Origin: CAZJWC01 sp964550125
GTDB lineage: Bacteria > Bacillota > Clostridia > Christensenellales > Borkfalkiaceae
DNA: 64,000 nt
NCBI GenBank assembly: GCA_964550125.1
Contig: CAZJWC010000001.1
Coordinates: 248,001-312,000, forward strand
Reading direction: 5' to 3'
In this document: piece by piece, positions 1 to 8,719 of the stretch
How the letters are laid out: every line of letters starts with the position of its first letter
Numbering within the stretch: position 1 is the first letter of the stretch
Notes under the pieces: model-generated
Databases searched by the model: none
Seen by the model: only the letters and a program-made list of their open reading frames with translations
What the model was told of the DNA's origin: nothing
Program-made: the position numbers and the translations under genes

Positions 1-341
1 CCACTATGTCCTGTACCGAAAGCATCATAATCGCTTTCGGTTATATCCGGAAAGCCACTGATTCCATCTTTTTGACGAAGTTTCTCACAACTAGACAATT
101 CTCTTGTTAAAAGTTTATGGGTATAACTTTGATGACCGACATCAAAAATCAATTTATCCTTTTTAAAATCAAAAAAATAATGCAGAGCAAGGGTTAATTC
201 GACTACTCCTAGATTAGAGGATAGGTGTCCTCCGTTTAAAGTAACCATTTCAACAATGTTCTGCCTTATATCTTCTGCTAAATCATTAAGTTGTTTTACA
301 TTTAAACTCTTTAATTCTTGCGAGTTAGGTATTTGTTTCAT
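1..341 (-). CDS. dxs: 1-deoxy-D-xylulose-5-phosphate synthase, N-terminal part (cut by window edge)
   Basis: The first 113 codons are present; the rest lies beyond base 1. DXS is a thiamine-diphosphate enzyme that condenses pyruvate and glyceraldehyde 3-phosphate, the first step of the MEP isoprenoid route. The visible part shows the family's GGHLSSNLG and DVGHQSYTHKLLTRE stretches, the latter holding the His that helps bind substrate and cofactor. ATG at 341 is preceded by AAGGAAAG at a normal distance. It starts 16 bases after the cpsB stop and is probably read through from the capsule genes. The call is firm; completeness cannot be judged. Confidence 0.93.
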   Translation of the reverse strand, partial: MKQIPNSQELKSLNVKQLNDLAEDIRQNIVEMVTLNGGHLSSNLGVVELTLALHYFFDFKKDKLIFDVGHQSYTHKLLTRELSSCEKLRQKDGISGFPDITESDYDAFGTGHS

Positions 342-357
342 AAACTTTCCTTTTTAA

Positions 358-1101
358 TTAAATATAAAAGCCGAGTACTTTTGAAATTTCTTCGAACGTA
401 TGAAACACGACTTTATCACCACGCAACATTTTTTTCATCTCATTTTGGAGTTTATCAAAATCCTCCTTCCCTATTATTGATACCAGTTCATTGACGCACC
501 TTTCATATTTAGGTTGCCTTGAAGTCATATTATGACAATCCGTTCCTAAACAATGCACAAGTCCCTTTTTAAGCATAGTTTTAACTAAACGCTTATTATT
601 ATTGAAAAAGGAATTTACATTTATTTGAATTAAGCAACCCATAGCAACAAGATTAGAAAGATATTTTGGGTTTTTATGAATACTATAATATTTTTCAGCG
701 TGGGCTATAACAGGCACTAGACCAGTTAAACTGATTATTTGCTCAACCTTCAAAAATAAAGATTCTGTAAACAGCGTAGAGTGGGGAAACTCAATTAAAA
801 TATATTTACCGTTGTTAATTGCTAGTTTATTTAAATCGTCATATTCGATTACTGTTTGTGAAGATACGAACACCTCAGCACCTAGCACAACATTTAAGTC
901 CTGAGCGTCAAGCAATTTTAATTGATTATCACGCAACTCAACAAATTCATCAATAGAGCATTTATCTGCATAGTAATGAGGAGTTAAAACTATATTATTA
1001 ACCCCTTGTTTTTTTAACTCTAATATCATTTGATTTGCTTCTTCAACGGAGGAAGCACCATCATCTAAATTTGGCAGAATATGTGTATGAAAATCAACCA
1101 T
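358..1101 (-). CDS. cpsB: CpsB/YwqE-type tyrosine-protein phosphatase (PHP family)
   Basis: 247 residues, full length for the family. It is a metal-dependent PHP phosphatase that removes phosphate from the tyrosine cluster of the CpsD kinase and so tunes capsule or exopolysaccharide chain synthesis in the cytoplasm. Metal-binding motifs are visible in order: HTHILPNLDDGA at the N-terminus, TPHYY, EFPH, IAHAEKY and GTDCHN near the C-terminus. It abuts the cpsD stop directly, so the genes are cotranscribed. The family assignment is strong; the polymer it controls cannot be told from this window because the glycosyltransferase cluster is not here. Confidence 0.92.
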   Translation of the reverse strand: MVDFHTHILPNLDDGASSVEEANQMILELKKQGVNNIVLTPHYYADKCSIDEFVELRDNQLKLLDAQDLNVVLGAEVFVSSQTVIEYDDLNKLAINNGKYILIEFPHSTLFTESLFLKVEQIISLTGLVPVIAHAEKYYSIHKNPKYLSNLVAMGCLIQINVNSFFNNNKRLVKTMLKKGLVHCLGTDCHNMTSRQPKYERCVNELVSIIGKEDFDKLQNEMKKMLRGDKVVFHTFEEISKVLGFYI

Positions 1102-1818
1102 TTACTTATATTCTCCGTAGCCGTATTTACTTTTATAATATTTATTGTCTTTCGTACGAGATACACAATTTAACACTGTACCCAAAATTTTACATTTTGC
1201 AAAATTTAATTTTTTTATCGAATCAACAAGTTCATCTCTATGCGTATTAGATTGCTTTGCAACTAAAATACAACCATCTACTTTAGGTGCAATAACTAGA
1301 CAGTCGGACACCGTACCCACAGGTGGCGTATCTATAACTATACAATCATATTGAGTAGACATCTCATCTAAAAATGAATTCATCTTTTCACTTGAAAGCA
1401 ACTCTTGAGGGTTGGGAGGTATTGCTCCTGAAAAAACTATTGATAGATTTTCAATCCCTGAATTTTTTACTAACTTTGAAATTGCAAGTTGACCACTCAA
1501 GTAGGCTGACAAGCCTTCTTTTGCTGTTTCGTTAAAATATTTATTGATAGAGGGTTTTCTCAAATCGCAGTCAATAACCAAAGTTTTAACATTTGCCTTT
1601 GCAAACATAATTGCCGTATTGATAGCAATGGTAGATTTACCTTCCATAGTTTTTGTTGAAGTTACAAAAAATATCTTTGCCTTTTTTTCCATTTTTTCAG
1701 GAATTGAAAAGGTTATATTATTTTTTAAATTTCTAAAAGATTCAACGATATCAAAGGGAGTGTTATCGTCAATTAAAATATATCTTCTTACTTCTTTTTC
1801 CTTCTTTTTAATCATCAT
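1102..1818 (-). CDS. cpsD: CpsD/YwqD-type tyrosine kinase (BY-kinase catalytic half)
   Basis: 238 residues. Cytoplasmic P-loop kinase that autophosphorylates on C-terminal tyrosines when activated by the membrane partner CpsC. Visible are a modified Walker A (TSTKTMEGKSTIAINTA, with Met where Gly is usual before EGKST), a Walker A'/B region (LVIDCDLRKP and IVIDTPPVGTVSD), and a Tyr-rich tail YYKSKYGYGEYK with five tyrosines, the phosphate acceptors. The ATG at 1818 overlaps the end of cpsC by 11 bases, which indicates translational coupling. The split adaptor/kinase arrangement is typical of Gram-positive bacteria. Confidence 0.92.
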   Translation of the reverse strand: MMIKKKEKEVRRYILIDDNTPFDIVESFRNLKNNITFSIPEKMEKKAKIFFVTSTKTMEGKSTIAINTAIMFAKANVKTLVIDCDLRKPSINKYFNETAKEGLSAYLSGQLAISKLVKNSGIENLSIVFSGAIPPNPQELLSSEKMNSFLDEMSTQYDCIVIDTPPVGTVSDCLVIAPKVDGCILVAKQSNTHRDELVDSIKKLNFAKCKILGTVLNCVSRTKDNKYYKSKYGYGEYK

Positions 1819-2533
1819 TAGCCTCCTTAACTTCTAGCAATGGTATGTTTGCCAAAACGGGAATAGAAGATATTTCAACTAAATCCTCCTCACTCTTAAT
1901 TCTTGTGTCAGCAAGATTGATGATTACAACTACAACACAAGCGATTACAAAACTTGCCAATGCAACTATAAAAGTGTATAGCATTTTGTTTGGAGCAGAG
2001 GGAGAAGTAGGTACAACAGGGGTATTGATAGGACTAATTTTAATAGTTTCATCTCCTGCGAACTTAAAGTTTGCATCAATGTATGAACCAACGTTTGCAA
2101 TCATAACTTCTGCTATTTTGCAAGAAAGTTGTGGATTGTTAGTAGTTATTTTTGCTTTAATTACCGAAGTGTTTGAAGATGTTGAATATGACACAGATTT
2201 TGCCAACGTTCCACCTGACACTTCATTATCTAGTTTTATAGAAAGTTCATTAAAAAACTTATTTTGACTAATTACTTGCACACAATTTGCAACTATATTT
2301 TTACTATAAGTCAACTCGCTATTTGCATTTGAGGCAGAAGAAGAACCGTCATCAGCAGAATAACTTAGTATAAATACTGCAGTAGAAGTATATTGAGGTT
2401 GTATGATAAAAGAAGTGTAGCAATAACACAATATACTACTCAATATAACTACTCCAACAATAATATACCATTGTCTAAATAGCATTTTTAATATATCTTT
2501 AAAACTTAATTCAACACCATTTTTTCCACTCAT
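1808..2533 (-). CDS. cpsC: CpsC/YwqC-type chain-length determinant (Wzz family) membrane adaptor
   Basis: 241 residues with two membrane spans, one near residues 18-38 and one near 172-192, flanking an extracellular Wzz-type domain. The protein activates the CpsD kinase and influences polymer length or export. The short cytoplasmic C-terminus after the second span (LADTRIKSEEDLVEI) is the part that contacts the kinase in this family. Its 3' end overlaps cpsD by 11 bases. Function follows from family and gene order, which is the classical cpsC-cpsD pair here followed by cpsB. Confidence 0.9.
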   Translation of the reverse strand: MSGKNGVELSFKDILKMLFRQWYIIVGVVILSSILCYCYTSFIIQPQYTSTAVFILSYSADDGSSSASNANSELTYSKNIVANCVQVISQNKFFNELSIKLDNEVSGGTLAKSVSYSTSSNTSVIKAKITTNNPQLSCKIAEVMIANVGSYIDANFKFAGDETIKISPINTPVVPTSPSAPNKMLYTFIVALASFVIACVVVVIINLADTRIKSEEDLVEISSIPVLANIPLLEVKEANDD

Positions 2534-2550
2534 TTTATGCCTCCGTCAAA

Positions 2551-3435
2551 TTAAAGAGTTTTTGATAAGTCTTTAATATATTCTTTGAACTGTTTGCCCA
2601 ACTTTTCATCTCTCAAAGCAAACTCAACGTTCGCTTGTAAAAAACCTAGTTTATCGCCAGTATCATATCTAATTCCTTCAAAGTCGTAAGCAATTAGACC
2701 TTTCTTTTTAGAAAGAATTTTTAAAGCATCAGTAAAACCAACTTCTTTATTACTTTCCTCTAACTTTAACTTTTCAATAATATCAAAAATGTCAGCAGTA
2801 ACAAGATATCTACCTATTATCGCTTCATTAGACAATTTATCATCATTATTAGGTTTTTCAATTATATCGTTCACATATTTTTTTCTACCTTCAACCCTCT
2901 CAAACCCTACATTACCATATTTTGAAATTTCTTCATCAGGAACTTCCATAGTAGCAAGCACGCAATTATTTGTTTCATTGTAGCAGTTGATTAGTTGATG
3001 AATACAAGGCAACTGATTTTTATCAGTATAAACAATATCGTCTCCTAGCAGAATTACAAAAGGTTCGTTACCAACAAACGCCTTTGCATACAAAATGGCA
3101 TCAGCCAAACCAGAAGGCTGATGTTGTCTTGTAAAATATATATTTGCGATATTTTCAAGATATTTTGATATTTGTAAAAACTCCATTTTTTCACTTGATT
3201 TTAAGTTTTCATCAAGTTCAACGGTGCTATCAAAATAATCTTCAATATTCTTTTTATTTCTTGAAGTGATAATCAAAATATCCGTTATTCCGGATTTAAC
3301 AAGTTCTTCAATATTATATTGCAAGGTAGGTTTATCTACCACAGGTAACATTTCCTTACATACGCCTTTTGTTATTGGTAAAAATCTAGTTCCAAGTCCT
3401 GCTGCTGGAATAACTGCTTTTCTTACCTTAGTCAT
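2551..3435 (-). CDS. galU: UTP-glucose-1-phosphate uridylyltransferase
   Basis: 294 residues, the normal GalU length. It makes UDP-glucose from UTP and glucose 1-phosphate for surface polymers. The nucleotidyltransferase signature AAGLGTRFLP is at residue 12 onward, followed by the KEMLPVVDKP and LGDDIVY stretches typical of GalU rather than GlmU. ATG at 3435 has AGGGTG upstream. It is the first gene of the capsule-regulation operon and sits 17 bases ahead of cpsC. It deserves attention because the GlmU homologue in this window lacks a functional uridylyltransferase domain, although nothing here shows that GalU replaces it. Confidence 0.95.
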   Translation of the reverse strand: MTKVRKAVIPAAGLGTRFLPITKGVCKEMLPVVDKPTLQYNIEELVKSGITDILIITSRNKKNIEDYFDSTVELDENLKSSEKMEFLQISKYLENIANIYFTRQHQPSGLADAILYAKAFVGNEPFVILLGDDIVYTDKNQLPCIHQLINCYNETNNCVLATMEVPDEEISKYGNVGFERVEGRKKYVNDIIEKPNNDDKLSNEAIIGRYLVTADIFDIIEKLKLEESNKEVGFTDALKILSKKKGLIAYDFEGIRYDTGDKLGFLQANVEFALRDEKLGKQFKEYIKDLSKTL

Positions 3436-3498
3436 TACTACACCCTTTATAAACTTTAGTTAAATTTATTCCTTTATATAATTTAGAATACCGTCATT

Positions 3499-3527
3499 AT
3501 TTTATAACATATTGCAAAATCTGTCAA
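3499..3527 (-). promoter_or_regulatory. Promoter of the galU-cps-dxs operon
   Basis: On the minus strand TTGACA (3522-3527) is followed after exactly 17 bases by TAAAAT (3499-3504). The first base of the transcript would fall about 55-60 bases before the galU ATG. No operator-like dyad was seen around it. Confidence 0.75.
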
Positions 3528-3592
3528 CAAAAGATTAACGCTTGAGTAAAAGTTGTTGTTAGTCTATCACCTTATTTTATTGCCAAAATTTA

Positions 3593-3624
3593 AAAAAGGT
3601 ATTAACCGAAGTTAATACCTTTTT
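3593..3624 (-). terminator. Intrinsic terminator at the end of the arginine operon
   Basis: A perfect 14-bp stem (3593-3606 with 3611-3624) closes a CGAA loop and ends in T-runs on both strands. It lies 5 bases after the carB-dapF stop and so ends the arginine operon. Its symmetry means it could also stop transcripts from the other side. Confidence 0.88.
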
Positions 3625-3628
3625 ACTA

Positions 3629-6600
3629 TTAAATTTTAATTGTTCCTTCAAACGCAAGGATTGCATTACCTGTAAGCAATACACCTTCGTCAGTGTATCT
3701 TACAGTCAAATCACCACCTTTAAGTTTAACGGTAATGTCTTGATTTTTTTCAACATAGCCATTTAGCGTTGCAGCAACTACGGCAGCACAAGCACCTGTA
3801 CCACAAGCCAACGTTTCACCGTTACCACGCTCCCAAACACGCATCTTTAAAGTTGATTTATTTACAACTCTTACAAATTCAGTATTTACTCTTTCAGGGA
3901 AAAGAGGGGATTTTTCAAAGTTTGTACCAACAACCTCAACGTTTACTTCTGCAACTTTAGGCACAAAAACTACTGCATGAGGGTTACCCATTGACACGCA
4001 AGTAATGTTGTACTTTTTATCAGCAATTTCAACTTCTTTATTGACAACATCATCGCCTTCCAACTTAACAGGAATTTGATGAGGTGCAATTTCTGCTTTA
4101 CCCATATCAACAGTAACGCTTGATACTTGACCGTCTGCAAGTGTTAAAGTTAACTTTTTAACACCACTTGCTGTTTCGATAGTAGTATTAGTTGATTTAA
4201 CATAACCATTGTCGTATAGATATTTGCCTACACAACGGATAGAGTTACCAGCCATTTTACCTTCCGAACCATCTTTATTGAAAATTCTCATCTTTGCGTC
4301 AGCAACATTTGATTTTTCAATCAATACGATACCATCACCACCGACAGAACGATTTCTATCGCAAAGCAAAATTGCTAGAGATTCAGGGCACTCAATAGAA
4401 TTGTCAAAGTTATTTAAGTAGATATAATCGTTTCCTAAACTGTGCATCTTTGAGAATTTAATTGTCATCTTTTCAGTACGCATCTTATTGATGTCAACAA
4501 GTTCAGTATTATACTCGTTATAACCTCCAAGCAACATATCTGCAAGAGCGTTAGCAGTATCAAGTGAAGTCATACAAGCAATATCAAGTTGTAATGCTTT
4601 ACGCTTTAAGGCAATATGTTTGTCAACAAATTTTCTCAAATTAGGACAAGTATTGATGATATATTTTATCTTTCCTTCTTCGATATATTCCATAATATTA
4701 TGTTGATCTTCCAAGTTGTCTACAACAATAATATCATCGCCAAGTTGTTTAATTTCTCTTGCAGTACCAGGAGTTGCATAAATAGTCATACCTAAATCGT
4801 AGAATTTTTTAGCAAGACTAACAGCTTCCAACTTATCTTTATCTGCAACAGAAATGTAAACACCACCCTTTGCTCCGTCAACATTGAAACCTGCACTTAC
4901 TAGACCTTTAAATAGAGCCTCTTGTAAAGTTTTACCAAGACCTAAAACCTCACCTGTAGACTTCATTTCAGGTCCTAAAATTGAGTTACAATCATTAAGT
5001 TTTGCAAACGAGAATACGGGAACTTTTACAGCGAAATAAGGAGGCTGTTTGTATAAACCTGTACCGTAACCCATATCTTTCAACTTTTCACCTAACATCA
5101 CCTTAGTTGCAATGTCAACCATAGGAATATCTGTTACTTTTGAGATATAAGGTATAGTTCTTGAAGCACGAGGGTTAACTTCAATTACATATAATTCGTT
5201 ATCATAAATTAGATATTGAATATTCGTTAAGCCTTTTGTCTTTAAAGCAAGAGCAAGATTAGTTGAACACTCAATAATTTTTTGCTTCATTGTATCATTT
5301 AAATTGTAAGGGGGGTATACGGCAATACTATCACCACTGTGAACACCTGCCCTTTCAATATGCTCCATAATACCGGGAATAAGCACATCTTCTCCATCTG
5401 AAATACAGTCTACTTCAAGTTCAGCACCCATCAAATATCTATCAATCAAGACGGGGTTTTCAATATTTTGTGCTAAAATCCTATCCATATATGAAGCAAC
5501 ATCGTTATCACTAAAAGCAATAGTCATATTTTGGCCACCGATAACATATGAGGGACGAACTAAAACGGGATAACCAAGACGATTTGCGCCTTCCAAAGCC
5601 TCCTCTTTTGTCATAGCAGTTGTACAATCAGGCTTTTTAATATTGAATTGAGCAAGTAATTTTTCAAAGCGCTCTCTATCTTCAGCAAGGTCAATACCGT
5701 CTGCTGAAGTTCCTAACACTTGAATACCCTTACTATCTAAATATTTTGTAAGTTTAATAGCCGTTTGTCCACCAAAGGCAACCACAACGCCAATAGGTTT
5801 TTCAATATCAATTACATTTTGAACATCCTCAGGTAAAAGTGGCTCAAAATACAATCTATCAGCAACGTCAAAGTCAGTTGATACAGTTTCAGGGTTATTG
5901 TTTATAATTGCTACCGAATAGCCAAGCCTTTTTAATGCCCATACGCAGTGTACTGAAGAATAGTCAAACTCAATACCTTGACCTATTCTAATAGGACCTG
6001 AACCTAAAACTAGAATATTCTTTTTGCTGTGGTCAATGAAATTCAAAGCCTCGTTGTCATTGTCGTAAGTTGAGTAGAAATAAGGTGTTTTTGCCTCATA
6101 TTCACCTGCACAAGTATCGACCATTTTATAAACGCAATTCTTATGCATAGGCACTTTCTTTCCTGAAAGTCTTTCCAAAGTTACATCAAGATAACCTAAT
6201 TTTTTACCTTGTAGATACAATTCTTCGTTCCACTCTTTTGCAATTTTTTGTTCGTAGTCGTATAAACCTTTAAATTTATTCAAGAAGAATTTATCAATTT
6301 TTGTAATATCGTGGATTTTATCAATAGAAACGCCCTCTTTAATCGCTCTATAAACGGTAAACAATCTCAAATCATCTAAACGAGAAAGTGCGTCAAGTAC
6401 GTTCATATCAGGGTGAGGATTAGAGTTTAAAGTATCTCTATTTATCTCAGCACCACGAACTGCTTTAAGTAATGCTTGTTCAAAACTAGGTGCTATACTC
6501 ATAACCTCGCCTGTTGCTTTCATTTGAGTACCTAAAATTCTTTCACTAGTTACAAACTTATCAAAAGGCCATTTAGGGAACTTACAAACAACATAGTCAA

Positions 6601-7645
6601 CAGTAGGTTCAAAACAAGCAGAAGTTGTTTTTGTAATATCATTTTTAATTTCATCAAGAGAATATCCAAGTGCAATTCTCGTAGTAATTTTCGCAATAGG
6701 ATAGCCTGTTGCTTTAGATGCAAGGGCTGAAGAACGAGATACACGAGGATTTACCTCAATAACTGCATACTCTTTTGAATTAGGATTTAAAGCAAATTGA
6801 CAGTTACAGCCACCCATAATTTCAAGTTCGTTTACAATGTCGATTGAAGCCTTTTTCAACATTGAAAATTCTTCAACTGACAAAGTTAGGGCAGGAGCAA
6901 CTACGATTGAGTCGCCCGTATGAATACCAACGGGGTCTACATTTTCCATTGAGCAGATTACGATAGCATTTCCTTTTGCATCCCTCATTGCTTCAAACTC
7001 AATTTCCTTCCAGCCGTAAATATACTTTTCAACTAATATTTGAGTGATGGGAGATTGTTCAAGACCATATGCTGCAATTTCACGCAACTCTTTCTCATTA
7101 TAAGCAACACCACCACCAGTACCACCTAGGGTAAACGCAGGACGAACGATAACAGGATAACCAATTCTATTTGCAATTTCTACCGAATATTCTAAATCGT
7201 TTGCAATATCCGAAGGAATACAAGGCTGATTGATTTTTTGCATTGCCTTTTTAAACTCATCTCTATCTTCCGAACGAATAATTGATTGTGCGTTCGTACC
7301 AAGTAGTTTAATGTTATTTTCAGCCAAAAAACCATCATTGTAAAGTTGCATTGCAAGAGTTAAACCAGTTTGTCCACCTAGTCCTGCCAACACACCGTCA
7401 GGCTTTTCCTTTAATATAATTCTTTTTAAAGTATCCTTTGTGATAGGCTCTAAATAAATTTCATCAGCAAGGGCTTTATCCGTCATAATAGTAGCAGGGT
7501 TAGAGTTTACAAGGACGGTATTGATGCCCTCGTCCTTTAAAATTCTACACGCTTGTGCACCTGCATAGTCAAACTCTGCGGCTTGACCTATAACAATAGG
7601 ACCTGAACCGATAACTAAAACCTTTTTTAAACTTTTATCTAACAT
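3629..7645 (-). CDS. carB-dapF: Carbamoyl-phosphate synthase large subunit fused to diaminopimelate epimerase
   Basis: 1338 residues in one uninterrupted frame. Residues 1 to about 1055 are a complete CarB: two ATP-grasp synthetase halves (starting LVIGSGPIVIGQAAEFDYAG and VLGSGPIRIGQGIEFDYSS) and the C-terminal MGS-like regulatory domain (near 930-1050). From residue 1060 (MTIKFSKMHSLGNDYIYL) a complete 279-residue DapF follows, with both catalytic cysteines, Cys1138 in GNSIRCVGK and Cys1281 in LACGTGACA. CarB makes carbamoyl phosphate; DapF converts LL- to meso-diaminopimelate for lysine and cell wall. ATGs at 4483 and 4468 could give a free DapF, but the sequence before them is a poor ribosome site. 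RBS AAGAAGGG precedes the start at 7645. Confidence 0.96.
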   Translation of the reverse strand: MLDKSLKKVLVIGSGPIVIGQAAEFDYAGAQACRILKDEGINTVLVNSNPATIMTDKALADEIYLEPITKDTLKRIILKEKPDGVLAGLGGQTGLTLAMQLYNDGFLAENNIKLLGTNAQSIIRSEDRDEFKKAMQKINQPCIPSDIANDLEYSVEIANRIGYPVIVRPAFTLGGTGGGVAYNEKELREIAAYGLEQSPITQILVEKYIYGWKEIEFEAMRDAKGNAIVICSMENVDPVGIHTGDSIVVAPALTLSVEEFSMLKKASIDIVNELEIMGGCNCQFALNPNSKEYAVIEVNPRVSRSSALASKATGYPIAKITTRIALGYSLDEIKNDITKTTSACFEPTVDYVVCKFPKWPFDKFVTSERILGTQMKATGEVMSIAPSFEQALLKAVRGAEINRDTLNSNPHPDMNVLDALSRLDDLRLFTVYRAIKEGVSIDKIHDITKIDKFFLNKFKGLYDYEQKIAKEWNEELYLQGKKLGYLDVTLERLSGKKVPMHKNCVYKMVDTCAGEYEAKTPYFYSTYDNDNEALNFIDHSKKNILVLGSGPIRIGQGIEFDYSSVHCVWALKRLGYSVAIINNNPETVSTDFDVADRLYFEPLLPEDVQNVIDIEKPIGVVVAFGGQTAIKLTKYLDSKGIQVLGTSADGIDLAEDRERFEKLLAQFNIKKPDCTTAMTKEEALEGANRLGYPVLVRPSYVIGGQNMTIAFSDNDVASYMDRILAQNIENPVLIDRYLMGAELEVDCISDGEDVLIPGIMEHIERAGVHSGDSIAVYPPYNLNDTMKQKIIECSTNLALALKTKGLTNIQYLIYDNELYVIEVNPRASRTIPYISKVTDIPMVDIATKVMLGEKLKDMGYGTGLYKQPPYFAVKVPVFSFAKLNDCNSILGPEMKSTGEVLGLGKTLQEALFKGLVSAGFNVDGAKGGVYISVADKDKLEAVSLAKKFYDLGMTIYATPGTAREIKQLGDDIIVVDNLEDQHNIMEYIEEGKIKYIINTCPNLRKFVDKHIALKRKALQLDIACMTSLDTANALADMLLGGYNEYNTELVDINKMRTEKMTIKFSKMHSLGNDYIYLNNFDNSIECPESLAILLCDRNRSVGGDGIVLIEKSNVADAKMRIFNKDGSEGKMAGNSIRCVGKYLYDNGYVKSTNTTIETASGVKKLTLTLADGQVSSVTVDMGKAEIAPHQIPVKLEGDDVVNKEVEIADKKYNITCVSMGNPHAVVFVPKVAEVNVEVVGTNFEKSPLFPERVNTEFVRVVNKSTLKMRVWERGNGETLACGTGACAAVVAATLNGYVEKNQDITVKLKGGDLTVRYTDEGVLLTGNAILAFEGTIKI

Positions 7646-7659
7646 ATAATAAACCCTTC

Positions 7660-8688
7660 TTATTTATTTAAAAATTCTTCTAATGCGTTAAAACAATCAT
7701 TGGGGATTGATGAACTGCAAATGTTAAAACTAATACCCAAACAGCCATTTTTGAAATCAATACCTGAGATTAAATCGTTATTGATATTCTTATAAGTAAT
7801 ATCAAAATCTTTGCTATCTGTAACGACATAGTTATAATTTTCTTTTGCAATTATAGTTTTATTAGTTGAAAGTGATTTAACTGGTTGATTTGAGCCAGAG
7901 TGTCCACATTTCATTTTTTCTACTTTGCAACCAAAGGTTTTTGCAAGGGCAATAAAACCAACTCCAATACCAAAAAATTTAGTTTCCTTAACATTTATCT
8001 TTTGTATAAACGAACAAATTTTATCAACATACTCAAAAGGACCTTCAGCAAAAATAACCTTTTTATAACCTTTTAATATTTCTGCATCATAGTTGTTGTA
8101 TAAAATGTCATACTTGACACTCTTGTCATCTAAAAAAGTTTTCAATGCTTTATCCTTGCCAAAACTTACAACAGCAACATCATTGCCATTTATTAAATTT
8201 TGTGAAGATGAACAAACTTTTTCAACTGAACTAAAATCAGCGTTACACTTTTTAACCTTATCAAGATTTGCAAGGTCTGTTAAGATATATGCCTTTAAGT
8301 TACCGTTCTCTCTTACGATTTTGGTAATCTCACGAGTGTCAACTCCATAAATCCCACAAATATTATACTTTTTTGCAAATTCTTCGATAGATTCTTCAAG
8401 TCTATAATTTGAAGGTAAAGAGCAGTAGTCTTTAATAACCAACCCAGTTATTTGTGGTAACGCACTTTCCATATCCTTTTCATTAACACCGTAGTTACCA
8501 ACCATAGGGAAAGTACAGCACATTATCTTACCACAGTTTACAGTATCGGTAATGTTTTCTACAAACCCAACTACGTCTGTGTTGAAAAATATTTCGCCAC
8601 AAATTCCATCTTCTTTTGGCAATACACCAAAAGACTTGCCTTCAAAAACTTTTCCGTTTTCCAATGCTAAATAAATTGTTTGATTCAT
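7660..8688 (-). CDS. carA: Carbamoyl-phosphate synthase small subunit with degenerate glutaminase site
   Basis: 342 residues, slightly short for CarA. The N-terminal domain that docks on CarB is well kept (GEIFFNTDVVGFVENITD, GIYGVDTREITKIVRENG). The class I amidotransferase domain is not: the nucleophile motif GICLGHQ reads GIGVGFI, so the catalytic Cys is Gly242; the motif GHHGGNHPV reads GHSGSNQPV; and the FHPEA motif carrying the catalytic His and Glu reads FNICSS (residues 321-326). All three triad residues are therefore missing while the frame stays open. As in vertebrate CPS I, the subunit probably serves structure only and the enzyme uses free ammonia. It sits between argF and carB. 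RBS AAGGA precedes the ATG. Confidence 0.9.
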   Translation of the reverse strand: MNQTIYLALENGKVFEGKSFGVLPKEDGICGEIFFNTDVVGFVENITDTVNCGKIMCCTFPMVGNYGVNEKDMESALPQITGLVIKDYCSLPSNYRLEESIEEFAKKYNICGIYGVDTREITKIVRENGNLKAYILTDLANLDKVKKCNADFSSVEKVCSSSQNLINGNDVAVVSFGKDKALKTFLDDKSVKYDILYNNYDAEILKGYKKVIFAEGPFEYVDKICSFIQKINVKETKFFGIGVGFIALAKTFGCKVEKMKCGHSGSNQPVKSLSTNKTIIAKENYNYVVTDSKDFDITYKNINNDLISGIDFKNGCLGISFNICSSSIPNDCFNALEEFLNK

Positions 8689-8719
8689 AATTTTTATCCT
8701 TGTTTTATACCTGCTATTA

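Noticed and set aside
7660..8688. carA as a pseudogene
   Set aside because: The frame is open over its full length, the start has a ribosome site, the CarB-contact domain is conserved and the operon spacing is normal. Only the catalytic residues changed.
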